DNA of 64,000 nt from JAAYJG01 sp964450305 (GCA_964450305.1 CAYVFB010000008.1:1-64000), one strand, 5' to 3'; positions 45,600-55,372 are shown, numbered from the stretch's first letter. Made by a program: numbers and translations. Notes: generated by a model from the letters alone, not told the origin.

Positions 45600-46760
45600 A
45601 TGCATTCATCAATTCGAAAAATTATCCTGCTGCTTATCCTGACATGTTTTTTTCTTGCACTCACCGGATGCGGCTTGTTCCCCACCGAGGAGGAAACGCT
45701 GGCCCCTCCGCTGCTCGAGCCTGAAGAAGTTACATATAGAACCGCCGAGGCAACCATCGGCTATATCGAGGACAGTATAAAAAAGAGTGCATATTTTGTT
45801 CCTGTTGTGGATAAGGATCATTTCTTTACCACCAGGGCTGGCAGGCTTAAAACCATTCATGTCAAGGTCGGTGACAGGGTGAATGAAGGGGATGTTATCG
45901 CAGAGTTTTTAACCGATGGCATTGAAAGGGAGCTGGAGTATCAAAAATTAACGGTTGAATCGCAAATCAAGAGCCTGAGCTATATAGAGCAAAAGACTGA
46001 AATTGAGATCAGAGCTTTTAAAGCCAACCTGGCCAATCTGGAAGAGAAATACTCCGAAATGAGTCTCAACGCCAGTGTTTACACCGCTAAAGACATTGAT
46101 AGTGTTAAAAAAGAACTGGAAAACCAAAAGATCACCCTGGAGAAAATGCTGCTGGATACCTCCAACTCCATCGAAATGAAGAAAGACGAGCTGGCTTTGG
46201 CGCAAATGAAGCTTGAACAGCTTCAGAAGGATCTTGAGGAATGCAAGCTGAAAGCAGAGGTCAGCGGAATTGTTACCTACCTTCTCGATGTGAATGAAGG
46301 AGATATGGTGGACATGTATAAGAACATCGTAACCATATCCGATCCCCAAGTGCTTCATTTGGAGTATAAGGGCTCAAATGCCAGCGATTTTAACCTGGGC
46401 CAGGAGATCAGCGTACAGGTGGAAGAGGAAACCTACACGGGTAAGGTTGTGTTAACACCGTCAAGCGTCCCCTATAAGGAACTGGAAAGGTATAGGGATA
46501 CGGTTCAGATCAAGCTGGATAAGCTTCCAAAGGGGGTTGAGGTTGGCGACAGGGCAGAGATCACGCTTGTGAAGGATTTTGCGGAAAACGCAGTGATCAT
46601 TCCCAGGCGCGCTCTGAAGACCTTTCTCGGCAAGGATGCCGTTTATGTTCTTGACGAGGGCATCCGTCTGGAGCGTTATGTCGAAAAGGGTGTTCAGACC
46701 ATTAACGAGGTTGAAATTACACAAGGGCTGGAAGCCGGGGAGATCATCATTATAGAATAG
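45600..46760 (+). CDS. HlyD/MacA-type adaptor lipoprotein
   Basis: A 386-residue membrane-fusion-type lipoprotein (lipobox ALTGC, Cys24). The lipoyl-like half-motifs RLKTIHVKVGDRVNEGDVIAEF and ECKLKAEVSGIVTYLLDVNEGDMV flank a long coiled coil (about residues 115-220), and a beta-barrel domain follows (VGDRAEITLVKDF, AVIIPRRALKTFLGKDAVYVL). It is the adaptor of the ABC exporter encoded next; the permease starts 10 bases later. GGAGG precedes the ATG. Confidence 0.92.
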   Translation: MHSSIRKIILLLILTCFFLALTGCGLFPTEEETLAPPLLEPEEVTYRTAEATIGYIEDSIKKSAYFVPVVDKDHFFTTRAGRLKTIHVKVGDRVNEGDVIAEFLTDGIERELEYQKLTVESQIKSLSYIEQKTEIEIRAFKANLANLEEKYSEMSLNASVYTAKDIDSVKKELENQKITLEKMLLDTSNSIEMKKDELALAQMKLEQLQKDLEECKLKAEVSGIVTYLLDVNEGDMVDMYKNIVTISDPQVLHLEYKGSNASDFNLGQEISVQVEEETYTGKVVLTPSSVPYKELERYRDTVQIKLDKLPKGVEVGDRAEITLVKDFAENAVIIPRRALKTFLGKDAVYVLDEGIRLERYVEKGVQTINEVEITQGLEAGEIIIIE

Positions 46761-46770
46761 GGGGAAGCAT

Positions 46771-49632
46771 ATGCTTGAATTCTTGTTTCGTAAAATTATC
46801 AACAACAAATGGCTTTTCCTGTGTCTTTTAATCGGTGCTTTGGCCGCCTGCGGTATCTTCTCCACCATTCCTCTGTATACCAATGCGATTTTACAAAAGG
46901 TGCTCACAAAAGACCTTGAAAACAATCATCTGAAAAACGGAAAATCACCCGGTGCTTATTCGGTTCAACTGACGGGCAGCGGGCAATATGGCAAACCGAT
47001 TGCCGATCAGGTGAAGGATATCGCCGAAAGGCAGCTGTCGGAAAGCTTCAGCCTCCCAGCTGTCGATCAGTTGTACAGTGTCAGGCTTAATACCTTAAAG
47101 CTTCGAAGGGAAGGAGATGATTTTTTTAATGAACAGGAAATCAATGCTTATCCCTTGTCCATCTCCAACTATGAGAAAAACATCAAGCTGATCCGTGGCA
47201 AAATCCCAGCCCGGGAAACCGTCGATGGTGTTTATGAGGTTGCGGTTTCCATTCAGGCTATGGGCCAGTTGCAAGTTTTGCAGGATCAGGAATACACCCT
47301 GGAATGGATCGATTTCTTCACCCAGGAAAGAACGATGATTGCCAGGATTAAAATCGTGGGCATCTTTTCGGTGGAGGATCTGAATTCTCTTTACTGGTCT
47401 GATGGCAGATATGCTTCACTGCGGGAGGCCATCCTCTTTTATGAGGATCAGATCGATGCATTGATTGCGAAGGATGAAAAAGTTACCATTCGCAATACTG
47501 AATATACGAAATTCTTAGATTATCGCGCTGTAAAAATTGAAGCGGTTGATACTATTCTTTCGGTCATGAAAGAGCAGAGTGACTGGAATTATAACAATGG
47601 AAACCTGGTCAAACTGATACTCCCGATGACGAAGGTCCTTGAAAACTATCAGCAAAGAAAGGTTCAGCTGCGCATTACGCTGTGGATTCTCACGATTCCG
47701 ATGATGCTGATCATCTGTTTTTATACCATGATGATCTCAGGCCTTATCATTCGCAACAGCAGGAATGAAATATCCGTGATCAAAAGCAGGGGAGCGGGAA
47801 GGCTTCAGGTGTTCATGCTATTTATGGCTGAAAGCCTGGTGCTTGCTGTTTTGTCCTTTTTTGCAGGCCCTCGCATCGGGAACCTTTTATGTCAGTTTCT
47901 TGGAGCGTCCAATGGCTTTTTGGAATTTATCAACCGTAAGGCGCTGATCCCGGTAGTAAACACTGAAACCTATCTTTATTCGGCCCTTGCGGCGGTTATT
48001 TTCATGCTGTTCATGATGGCTCCCGTTTTGAAAGCCAGCACAACGGGTATTGTTGAATACAAGAGAAGCCTGACCACCAAGATGAGCAAACCCTTCTGGC
48101 AGAAGTTCTATTTGGATGTTCTGGTGCTGGCCGCCTGTGGCTATGGGTATTACAATTTCAACAACCGTCAGGACATCTTAAGGCAGACAGGGCTTTCAGG
48201 AACCGACCTGACCATTGATCCCGTGCTGTTTTTCATTTCGACTTTTTTCATTCTGGGGGTTAGCCTTCTTTTTCTCAGGCTGTACCCGCTGATCATACGC
48301 TTTATTTTCAAGCTGGGCAGCCGCTTTTGGAGCCCGGTCACCTATTTTTCCCTGGTGAATGTATCCAAAGCCGATCGCAACCAGCAATCCATCATGCTGT
48401 TCATCATTCTGGCGCTGTCCTTTGGTATCATGAATGCCAACCAGGCCAGAACCATCAACAGCAACACCGCCGATAAGGTGCTGTATCAGCATGGAGCGGA
48501 TATCGTGATAGAACCCTATAACAACCAGAAGCATGTTTCAACCATGGTACTACCGGGCGGCGGGGAAGTAAGCACCGGTTCACCGGATAAGCAGTATGTG
48601 GAACCACCTTATGATCAGTATCGGAAATTAGAGGGAATTGAGGCGATGACCCGGGTAGTGGTGGATGATCATGCGAAGGTTTATTTATCCAGGGATGCCG
48701 TTCCGGATGTCAGACTGCTGGGAATCACACCTCATGAATTTGGTGGAACCGTCTGGTTCAGGAACGATCTGCTGCCGCATCATATCAACGAATATCTGAA
48801 CCTTTTAACGAAAGCTCCGACGGCATGCTTTCTGTCAAACTACTTTGCGGAAGAGATGAATGTCCGGGAAGGCGATACGGTGAATATCCGGCTGGAAAAC
48901 GGCGAAACCCTCCCTTTTACGGTTTATGGCTTCCTTGACTACTTCCCAACCTGCAACCCCTATGCGGAGACCTTAACCGAAACCGATCAAACACAGGTGA
49001 AAAAGGCTCCTTTTGTGGTGGTCAGTCGCAGCTATCTTGCCAGAAAGCTCCCGGCGACACCTTATGAAATATGGATTAAAAAACAGCCAGGGGTTTCAGA
49101 CACCTCTATCCATGATCAACTGGAGGCCTTGCTGCTGAAGGTGGAAAGGGTGGATTACACCTCCCAGAGCATGATTGATAAGAAAAATGACCCGATGCTG
49201 CTGGGCACCAACGGTGTTTTAACCATGTGCTTTATCGTGACGATGCTGATTGCCGCCATTGGCTTTCTGCTGTTCTGGATCCTCTCCATTCGCGAGAAAT
49301 CGCTGAAGTTCGGGATCTTCCGTGCCATGGGTATGCCCATGGGAAGCGTTACGCTAATCATGCTTCTGGAGCAGTTTCTCGTTTCGCTGGTTGCTATCGT
49401 TTTTGGGGTTTTCCTGGGCACTATTTCCAGCACCATTTTTATTCCGATGCTTGAAATGGTTTATTCCGCGTATCATCAGGTACCACCGTTTAAAATTGTG
49501 GCGGAGGTCGGTGATTATGTTAAGGTTCTGGGGATCGCGGGTATCATGCTGTTTTCCGGCCTTGTGTTCCTATACGGACTGGTCAGAAGCATTAACATCC
49601 ATCAGGTGCTGAAGATGGGAGAGGATTCATAA
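46771..49632 (+). CDS. ABC exporter permease, double FtsX type
   Basis: A 953-residue membrane protein. A first helix (about 14-38) is followed by a large outside domain and a three-helix FtsX core (about 305-425); a second copy of this plan follows (helices near 450 and 490, a second outer domain about 570-810, and a three- or four-helix FtsX core about 820-945). It is about twice the size of one MacB-type permease and appears to hold both permease halves in one chain. The substrate is unknown: peptides, lipids or lipoproteins are possible. The stop overlaps the next start by one base. Confidence 0.9.
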   Translation: MLEFLFRKIINNKWLFLCLLIGALAACGIFSTIPLYTNAILQKVLTKDLENNHLKNGKSPGAYSVQLTGSGQYGKPIADQVKDIAERQLSESFSLPAVDQLYSVRLNTLKLRREGDDFFNEQEINAYPLSISNYEKNIKLIRGKIPARETVDGVYEVAVSIQAMGQLQVLQDQEYTLEWIDFFTQERTMIARIKIVGIFSVEDLNSLYWSDGRYASLREAILFYEDQIDALIAKDEKVTIRNTEYTKFLDYRAVKIEAVDTILSVMKEQSDWNYNNGNLVKLILPMTKVLENYQQRKVQLRITLWILTIPMMLIICFYTMMISGLIIRNSRNEISVIKSRGAGRLQVFMLFMAESLVLAVLSFFAGPRIGNLLCQFLGASNGFLEFINRKALIPVVNTETYLYSALAAVIFMLFMMAPVLKASTTGIVEYKRSLTTKMSKPFWQKFYLDVLVLAACGYGYYNFNNRQDILRQTGLSGTDLTIDPVLFFISTFFILGVSLLFLRLYPLIIRFIFKLGSRFWSPVTYFSLVNVSKADRNQQSIMLFIILALSFGIMNANQARTINSNTADKVLYQHGADIVIEPYNNQKHVSTMVLPGGGEVSTGSPDKQYVEPPYDQYRKLEGIEAMTRVVVDDHAKVYLSRDAVPDVRLLGITPHEFGGTVWFRNDLLPHHINEYLNLLTKAPTACFLSNYFAEEMNVREGDTVNIRLENGETLPFTVYGFLDYFPTCNPYAETLTETDQTQVKKAPFVVVSRSYLARKLPATPYEIWIKKQPGVSDTSIHDQLEALLLKVERVDYTSQSMIDKKNDPMLLGTNGVLTMCFIVTMLIAAIGFLLFWILSIREKSLKFGIFRAMGMPMGSVTLIMLLEQFLVSLVAIVFGVFLGTISSTIFIPMLEMVYSAYHQVPPFKIVAEVGDYVKVLGIAGIMLFSGLVFLYGLVRSINIHQVLKMGEDS

Positions 49633-50309
49633 TGAACATTTTGCGTACAGAAGAATTGAACCGTTCCTTCAGGGCTGGTCTTACCACGGTGGACGTACTG
49701 AAAGGGATTAATCTGGAGATTGAACGTGGCACCTTCAACATCCTCATGGGGCCTTCGGGTTCGGGAAAAACCACGCTGCTGAACATCCTTGGCGCTTTGG
49801 ACAAGCCAAACGCCGGCAAGGTTTATATTGATGGTGAAGAAATAACCGGCATGTCTGAAAGAAAAAGAGACAGCCTGCGACGGGGCAAGCTGGGCTTCAT
49901 TTTTCAGTCGGTGGCCCTTGTGTCCAACATGTCTGCCTTTGAAAACGTCGACTTTGCCCTTCGCATTTCGAAGTACAGCGGCAAGGAAAGAAAAAAGAGG
50001 GTGGAGGAATGCATGGATTTTGTGGGCCTGAAGAAAAGAATGAAGCATTACCCCGGGGAAATGTCGGGCGGAGAACAACAGCGTGTTGCTATCGCGAGGG
50101 CCATTGCTCACAGGCCTATGCTGCTTTTGGCTGATGAGCCCACCGCTGAGCTGGATACAACCACCGGGCTTCGCGTGGTAAAGCTTTTTAAGGAACTGGT
50201 CACCCAGGAGAATATAACCGTAGTAATGTGCACCCATGATGCCAGCATGATGGGGGTGGCCGACAGAATTTTTACACTTGAAGATGGGGTGATAATCGAT
50301 GTCGCATGA
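49632..50309 (+). CDS. ABC exporter ATPase 1 (MacB/LolD-like)
   Basis: A 225-residue nucleotide-binding subunit: Walker A GPSGSGKTT, Q-loop FIFQSVALVSNM, signature MSGGEQQRVAIARAI, Walker B LLLADEPTAELD, H-loop CTHD. It starts with the last base of the permease stop codon and overlaps the second ATPase gene by 11 bases. Confidence 0.95.
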   Translation: MNILRTEELNRSFRAGLTTVDVLKGINLEIERGTFNILMGPSGSGKTTLLNILGALDKPNAGKVYIDGEEITGMSERKRDSLRRGKLGFIFQSVALVSNMSAFENVDFALRISKYSGKERKKRVEECMDFVGLKKRMKHYPGEMSGGEQQRVAIARAIAHRPMLLLADEPTAELDTTTGLRVVKLFKELVTQENITVVMCTHDASMMGVADRIFTLEDGVIIDVA

Positions 50310-51192
50310 AGAAACACCCATGATTGCCTGTGATAATCTGGTGAAAATCTATAAAACGAAAGAAATCGAAGTGGTTGCGCTGCAAGGCCTGGATCTGTCC
50401 ATAAAGAAGGGTGAGCTTACCGCGATCATCGGAAAAAGCGGCAGCGGAAAGTCCACGCTGTTGAACGTCATTGCCGGGCTGGACAGGCCCTCCGCCGGTT
50501 CTATTCATGTGGACGGAAAAAACCTTCTGAAGTTCAACGATAAACAGCTGATGCAGTACAACCGGGAAACCATCGGTTTTGTCTGGCAGAACAAAGCCAG
50601 AAACCTTTTACCCTATTTATCCGCTGAGATGAACGTGCAGCTGCCCATGATGATAACCGGACTGAAGGGCCGCAGGGACAGGGCGAGGGAGCTGTTGGAC
50701 ATGGTCGGGTTGAGAAACCGATATAAAAGCAGGCTCAAGCAGCTTTCGGGCGGCGAGCAACAGCGTGTGGCTATTGCTATCGCCCTTGCGAACAACCCGA
50801 AGCTGATCCTGGCCGACGAACCCACCGGTGCGGTGGACAGCAAAACCACCATCAAGATCATGGAATTGCTGCAAAAGCTGAACGAGGATCTGGGTGTGAC
50901 CATTGTCATCGTTACCCATGACTTGAAGCTTTCTTCCGCAGTAAACCGGGTGATCTCCATCAGCGACGGGATGATCGGCAGTGAGATGGTAAAGAAGGAA
51001 GATTACCAGAGGAAGCTTTCCGAGCTGGGCGACATGGCCAACCCCTCTCAATCCCATGATGAGTTCGCGGTGGTGGATAATAAGGGAAGAATTAAGATAC
51101 CCGAGGAATATCTCGCCCAATTGAAGCTGAGCGGCGGGGAACGTCTGAAAATCCGCAAGAGCGCTGGTGGCATTGAGGTGTATAAGTCTTGA
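50299..51192 (+). CDS. ABC exporter ATPase 2 with AbrB-like tail
   Basis: A 297-residue subunit with a full set of ATPase motifs: GKSGSGKST, LSGGEQQRVAIAIAL, LILADEPTGAVD and VTHD. After the ATPase (to about 235) is a tail, FAVVDNKGRIKIPEEYLAQLKLSGGERLKIRKSAGGIEVYK, which reads like a SpoVT/AbrB swapped-hairpin domain (GRIKIP signature). Such a domain normally dimerises and binds DNA; here it may dimerise the subunit or tie it to regulation. It is distinct in sequence from ATPase 1, so a heterodimer with it is likely. Confidence 0.9.
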   Translation: MSHEETPMIACDNLVKIYKTKEIEVVALQGLDLSIKKGELTAIIGKSGSGKSTLLNVIAGLDRPSAGSIHVDGKNLLKFNDKQLMQYNRETIGFVWQNKARNLLPYLSAEMNVQLPMMITGLKGRRDRARELLDMVGLRNRYKSRLKQLSGGEQQRVAIAIALANNPKLILADEPTGAVDSKTTIKIMELLQKLNEDLGVTIVIVTHDLKLSSAVNRVISISDGMIGSEMVKKEDYQRKLSELGDMANPSQSHDEFAVVDNKGRIKIPEEYLAQLKLSGGERLKIRKSAGGIEVYKS

Positions 51193-51335
51193 ATTAACAG
51201 CCGGGCATAGGGTATTGTTTCGTTCAAAGGCAGGATTGAACCAGTATCAGGCTGCACCCGAAGAGGCAGCTTAACCTGAGGATTTACAAAACCAAGTTCA
51301 TTTTTGACCGATTCTCAAGGCGGAGGCTCAAAGCA

Positions 51336-51374
51336 AAGACCACACCGAAGGATAAAAACCTTTGATGTGGTCTT
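51336..51374. terminator. hairpin between convergent exporter and M56 genes
   Basis: AAGACCACA (51336-51344) pairs with TGTGGTCTT (51366-51374), and AAGG/CCTT pair inside. Read on either strand it could end transcription of the two convergent units. T-runs are short. Confidence 0.55.
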
Positions 51375-51386
51375 ACCATATACAGA

Positions 51387-53246
51387 TTACTTAAACACCG
51401 AACCATCCGTTATACCAGACATCCACACCTGTACTGAGGAAGCATCGGCATCGAAAACAAGCGTATCATCTACCATGTCAAATACGTAGGTATAATATCC
51501 ATCATCTGTATTCAAAGTCAGTCTGTTATTATAGAACCGATAAGTGCCATATCCGAGATAACTGCTCAGAGGTGAAAAGTGAAAGGTAAAAGTTCCATCT
51601 TCATTAAGGATTACCCCAGCGGTTTTCATAATATCCTCCGAATCGTCGAACCTGTATTCACGGAAGAGGGTTGATTCGGATAGATCATCTTTGTGTTTGC
51701 TGATGAAGGACGTTACATCCTCTGTTCGTATGTCTATGGAATCCTCCGGCTCCGTGTTGGTGCGAAGGGTGATATACATTGGCTCTTTGTCTGGAATGCC
51801 GCCTATCCAAAGTGAGAACAAAAGATTAATTTCATAAACACGGATATAGAGGCCAGAACCGGTTTCCACGTAAGTAAACTGATCAAAATCTTCCCACGAG
51901 AGCTCTTCGCCTTTTTGAGAAAGAACAATTACATCATTGAGGGATAGCCTGCCTTCATTACCGGGTGCTTCAGATCTGTTGCTCCCGGCACAGATGCTGT
52001 CGAGGTATTTTGAAAAATCTTCATTCTCAATGCGGTAAAATTCCCCCTGATGCATCAAACCTACATGAGTGCCATCGCTGCTGTAGCTGGCAATCATGAA
52101 TTGCTCCATACCTTGCGCTTTTACTGTTAGCGAATACATAGGCGTAAAGCCGCCATAATCATTATTTTTTCTGCCAATTTTCAATTCCCGCAGACGGTTC
52201 TTTAGCTCATCAAGCTCTGCGTCATTCAAATGGTATGGTTTCGGCAAGTCACGTCTCATATCCATTGTATGTGCCCAGGTTATCTGAATATCGCCGAAAG
52301 TGATTGGGGCCTTCTTCGGATTTGTTAGAAAGCATACAGCTACGATGATGCAGACGACCACAGCAACGGCGGTAAGCCAGAACGCAGGTTTTTTATAATT
52401 CAGCACGTTCTTTACTCTCTCTTTCACACTAACCTCTCCGAAAGCAAGCGGACAGGCAGTAATCACCCGTCGTGACACACTGCATGAAAGTAATACATCC
52501 GAATAATCCGCACGCTCATCCGCGCACAATTCTTTGATGACCCCCTCATCACAGGCGAGCTCAATATCCCGGCAGAGAAGAATGTACGCCACCCACAACA
52601 CAGGGTTGAACCAGTATAAAGCAAGCAGTAAAAAACCTAATGGCTTGATTCGGTGATCACGCCGCTTGATGTGCGTCTGCTCATGGGCGATCACATGATC
52701 TATATCCTTTTCGTTCATACTAAATGGTAGATATATACGGGGACGCAGTATGCCGAGCACGAAGGGCGATGCAACATTTTCGCTCTGATAGATGTTATCT
52801 CGAAGCAACACGGCAGTCTTTACCCGCTTGTTCAGGTGCAGATAACTGATAACCGTGTAGATAAGCATAGCAGCGGCACCAACAATCCAAACGATAGCAG
52901 CTATTGGAATCCATATTTGCAATGGACTTACACTGGCCATAGGATTAGTGGCAAAAGATTCCGTTATGATGGGATTGACCACGCTGTTTAATACCTGAAT
53001 ACCGCTATGGATTGCTGGCTCCCGAGAGTAAATAACTTCCGGGCTGATTGTTTCTGCACTGGGGATTAGGCTCAGGATGCTTTCGATGGAAAAAGGCAAA
53101 ATGAGCCTGAGGCAGACGATTCCCCATAGCACTGGATTCAGCCATTTTGGTGCCTTTTTAAGTAATAATCTTAGAATGACCACAACAAGCACAAGCCAGC
53201 TTGCGGAGATGCTCATGTTGATCAATTTTAAAAATACATCAGTCAT
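51387..53246 (-). CDS. M56 family (BlaR1/MecR1-like) sensor peptidase
   Basis: A 619-residue membrane metallopeptidase. Four helices in the first 330 residues surround the zinc motif VIAHEQTHIKRRDH (HEXXH). The C-terminal outside part (about 345-619) has no penicillin-binding SxxK/SxN set that I can recognise; it ends in a beta-rich domain (LGYGTYRFYNNRLTLNTDDGYYTYVF). So the signal is probably not a beta-lactam in the usual way. Its start overlaps the blaI-like stop by eight bases. GAGGG precedes the ATG at 53246; upstream in-frame starts are within the repressor. Confidence 0.92.
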   Translation of the reverse strand: MTDVFLKLINMSISASWLVLVVVILRLLLKKAPKWLNPVLWGIVCLRLILPFSIESILSLIPSAETISPEVIYSREPAIHSGIQVLNSVVNPIITESFATNPMASVSPLQIWIPIAAIVWIVGAAAMLIYTVISYLHLNKRVKTAVLLRDNIYQSENVASPFVLGILRPRIYLPFSMNEKDIDHVIAHEQTHIKRRDHRIKPLGFLLLALYWFNPVLWVAYILLCRDIELACDEGVIKELCADERADYSDVLLSCSVSRRVITACPLAFGEVSVKERVKNVLNYKKPAFWLTAVAVVVCIIVAVCFLTNPKKAPITFGDIQITWAHTMDMRRDLPKPYHLNDAELDELKNRLRELKIGRKNNDYGGFTPMYSLTVKAQGMEQFMIASYSSDGTHVGLMHQGEFYRIENEDFSKYLDSICAGSNRSEAPGNEGRLSLNDVIVLSQKGEELSWEDFDQFTYVETGSGLYIRVYEINLLFSLWIGGIPDKEPMYITLRTNTEPEDSIDIRTEDVTSFISKHKDDLSESTLFREYRFDDSEDIMKTAGVILNEDGTFTFHFSPLSSYLGYGTYRFYNNRLTLNTDDGYYTYVFDMVDDTLVFDADASSVQVWMSGITDGSVFK

Positions 53247-53613
53247 TGCGATCCCTCTTCCTGCATTGGTCAATCATTTTTTGTACTTCATCGATCTCTC
53301 TGTCTGAAATCTGCTGGTGTTTCGTAAATGCATTAATAAAAGCCGGCAGCGAACCTTCAAATTTTTTTTCAACAAGCTCATCGATCTCGGCCGCCTGTAT
53401 TTCATCCTTTGATATTAACGAGGATACGATTGAGTTTTCGTTTTTTAGAATACCGCGTTCGGAAAGGCGTTTGATGACTGTATATGTAGTGGTGGGTTTC
53501 CAGTCAAACTTCTTTTTACACAGTTTTACAAGCTCGCCGCTTCCGATAGGCTCATGTTCCCACAAAATAAGGCAAAAGCGATATTCGCTCTCAAATACTT
53601 TCGGTGTTTCCAT
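53239..53613 (-). CDS. BlaI/MecI/CopY family repressor
   Basis: A 124-residue winged-helix repressor: EYRFCLILWEHEPIGSGELVKLCKKKFDWKPTTTYTVIKRLSERGIL is the DNA-binding half, and the C-terminus forms the dimer helices. The BlaR1-like protease encoded next, in the same operon, would cleave it. It likely represses its own operon through the repeats at 53640-53659 just upstream. AAAGGAA precedes the ATG. Confidence 0.93.
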   Translation of the reverse strand: METPKVFESEYRFCLILWEHEPIGSGELVKLCKKKFDWKPTTTYTVIKRLSERGILKNENSIVSSLISKDEIQAAEIDELVEKKFEGSLPAFINAFTKHQQISDREIDEVQKMIDQCRKRDRND

Positions 53614-53639
53614 ATTAACTGTTCCTTTCTCTAATGCAG

Positions 53640-53659
53640 TAGAGTCTACATAGAGTCTA
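53640..53659 (-). promoter_or_regulatory. candidate BlaI-type operator, two TAGA-N-TCTA sites
   Basis: Two copies of TAGAGTCTA (53640-53648, 53651-53659), each a palindrome around one base, spaced 11 bp and so on one face of the DNA. More symmetric sequence flanks them (CTAAC-TC-GTTAG at 53658-53669). They lie 27-46 bases upstream of the repressor start, where the promoter should be. Confidence 0.65.
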
Positions 53660-53808
53660 ACTCGTTAGAGCAAAAATGTCAATAGAGTTCATGTAAAAGT
53701 TACAGAATTAATTTACGAAAGGTTACTCCTGCGAAACCTGCTTTATTTTCGTGTTGTTTGATGACACCATGGTCGTGCGGGACTGTTCACAGGTAGACAG
53801 GCGCAGCC

Positions 53809-53835
53809 TGTCATCCTGAACGAAGTGAAGGATCT
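53809..53835. repeat. TCATCCTGA dispersed block, copy 2
   Basis: Matches 17698-17724 with four differences. Next to it, 53782-53796 is a reverse-oriented copy of the CTACCTGTGAACAGT block seen at 39-53. No gene lies in 53660-53849. Confidence 0.65.
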
Positions 53836-53849
53836 CGCTAAGCTGGATG

Positions 53850-54938
53850 TTATGCAGCCGGTTTCTTTACCTTTGCGATCTTGCGTTGCTCGATGATGCC
53901 GCTTTCTTTTTTATCATTGCTTTTGATAAATACAAGACTGACTCCGCCAACAATAAGATTCAGATAATAGGTGAATATTCTCCAAATGAGAATAACCGAC
54001 ACGATGGGTGAAGACACAAAGAAATTACGGAAGAAGAAGTAGCCGATTCCCTCCGCGCCGCCAGCGGCACCAGGGGAAGGCACATAAGCCGTAACCTCTC
54101 GCAGCACAGCCTGAGAAGCAATGATTTCAAAGAAAAACTTGGTTGTGCCCTCCATAGAGACCAGCATGAACCAGGGGATGGCATACTGCAACACAAGGTT
54201 CAGAATCTGATAGAAGGAAGCCTTGAGAATAACACCCCGATCATGAAGGATCAGCTCGCTGCCATCGCAAAAGCCAGCCAGCTCTTCTTCCTTTCTTTTG
54301 GTGTACCTGCTTGGGTCTTTTACAATCCTCAGCTTGCCCAGAAAATTAAAACCCCAGTCCACAACCTTGCGTGCCGCGTTTTTATTCAGCAAAAACAAAC
54401 CGAAGAAAGCAATAACGGCCAGATTGATGGTGACCCCAACGATGAAAAATATCGTGAATTTACCAATAATGCGGTTTAAGGCACCTGCACCAAAGATAAA
54501 AGAAACAACACTGATGGAAAATACGCACAACTCAAACAAAACAGACTTGACCATGATAATATTGGCACAACGCCCCATGGGAATTCCATCCTTCATCAGG
54601 TAGTAAACCTGAAATGGCTGACCGCCCGCAGCAAAGGGCGTGATGGAGTTAAAATACTGCCCGGCCATGGTCACACGAAATGCAGTACGCAGGGAGGTTT
54701 TCCCGTTCACCTTTTTTGTGAGTTCGTAATAGCTCATCATTTCGGCAAAATAGGAAAGCAGTACGCAGCCCAGAGCTGCGATAAGCCAGGTGGCGTTCAT
54801 GCGCATGAACAGGCCTCTAAGCTCTTCCGGGCTGTGGGATTTAAACAATAACAACAGCATTACTGCCAGAATCAATAATATGAAAAAGCCGCTTACCAGT
54901 GATTTCCACTTCTTGCTCTCTTTTTTTTCTATGTTCAT
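53850..54938 (-). CDS. flippase-like membrane protein (LPG synthase TM / UPF0104)
   Basis: A 362-residue polytopic protein with about eight helices. MAGQYFNSITPFAAGGQPFQVYYLMKDGIP and AYVPSPGAAGGAEGIGYFFF are the two conserved blocks of the family that includes the membrane part of MprF (flippase for lysyl-phosphatidylglycerol). The catalytic aminoacyl-transferase domain is absent, so it may only translocate a lipid. The start is ATG 54938, with GGGAGGA 13 bases away; TTG 54959 also reads in frame but overlaps that site. Confidence 0.85.
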   Translation of the reverse strand: MNIEKKESKKWKSLVSGFFILLILAVMLLLLFKSHSPEELRGLFMRMNATWLIAALGCVLLSYFAEMMSYYELTKKVNGKTSLRTAFRVTMAGQYFNSITPFAAGGQPFQVYYLMKDGIPMGRCANIIMVKSVLFELCVFSISVVSFIFGAGALNRIIGKFTIFFIVGVTINLAVIAFFGLFLLNKNAARKVVDWGFNFLGKLRIVKDPSRYTKRKEEELAGFCDGSELILHDRGVILKASFYQILNLVLQYAIPWFMLVSMEGTTKFFFEIIASQAVLREVTAYVPSPGAAGGAEGIGYFFFRNFFVSSPIVSVILIWRIFTYYLNLIVGGVSLVFIKSNDKKESGIIEQRKIAKVKKPAA

Positions 54939-55230
54939 AAGTATACCGTATCCTCCCAAAAAAAATCTTCCGGTTTCTCATGGTGATGGGTACTGAAATT
55001 ATCCGATCCAGAAACAGGATAAGCCAACTTCCTATATTATAACTCAAACATTATGACAGTGGCAAGAAAAAAGCCTTCTATCAGCATTCTATGCTTCAAT
55101 GCTGCCTTTTACATGCAACAAAAACAGAAAAAAAACCGCATTCAGTTACCGATTTACATTACGACTGCATGACAGGAAAGTCTGAAAAGTGCACTGGAAG
55201 GAGGTAAAAGAAGCTTTCGCGCAATGGCTC

Positions 55231-55270
55231 AACAGGCTCTGCGAATAGCGTTTTCAAACAGTGACAGAGT
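55231..55270. repeat. dispersed intergenic repeat, copy 2
   Basis: ACAGGCTCTGCGAAT..G..TTTTC....ACAGTGACA aligns with 11-58 with few differences but a shorter middle. The rest of 54960-55372 shows no gene; the oxidoreductase promoter is not clear. Confidence 0.6.
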
Positions 55271-55372
55271 AAAGTGATTTTGTTATGATGTTAGAAGGGC
55301 ATTCGGGATATTATCGGCATCATATTCTTCTTACACCTGCCCGATATTTTTGTCGCGAGAGGAGAGAGTAGT

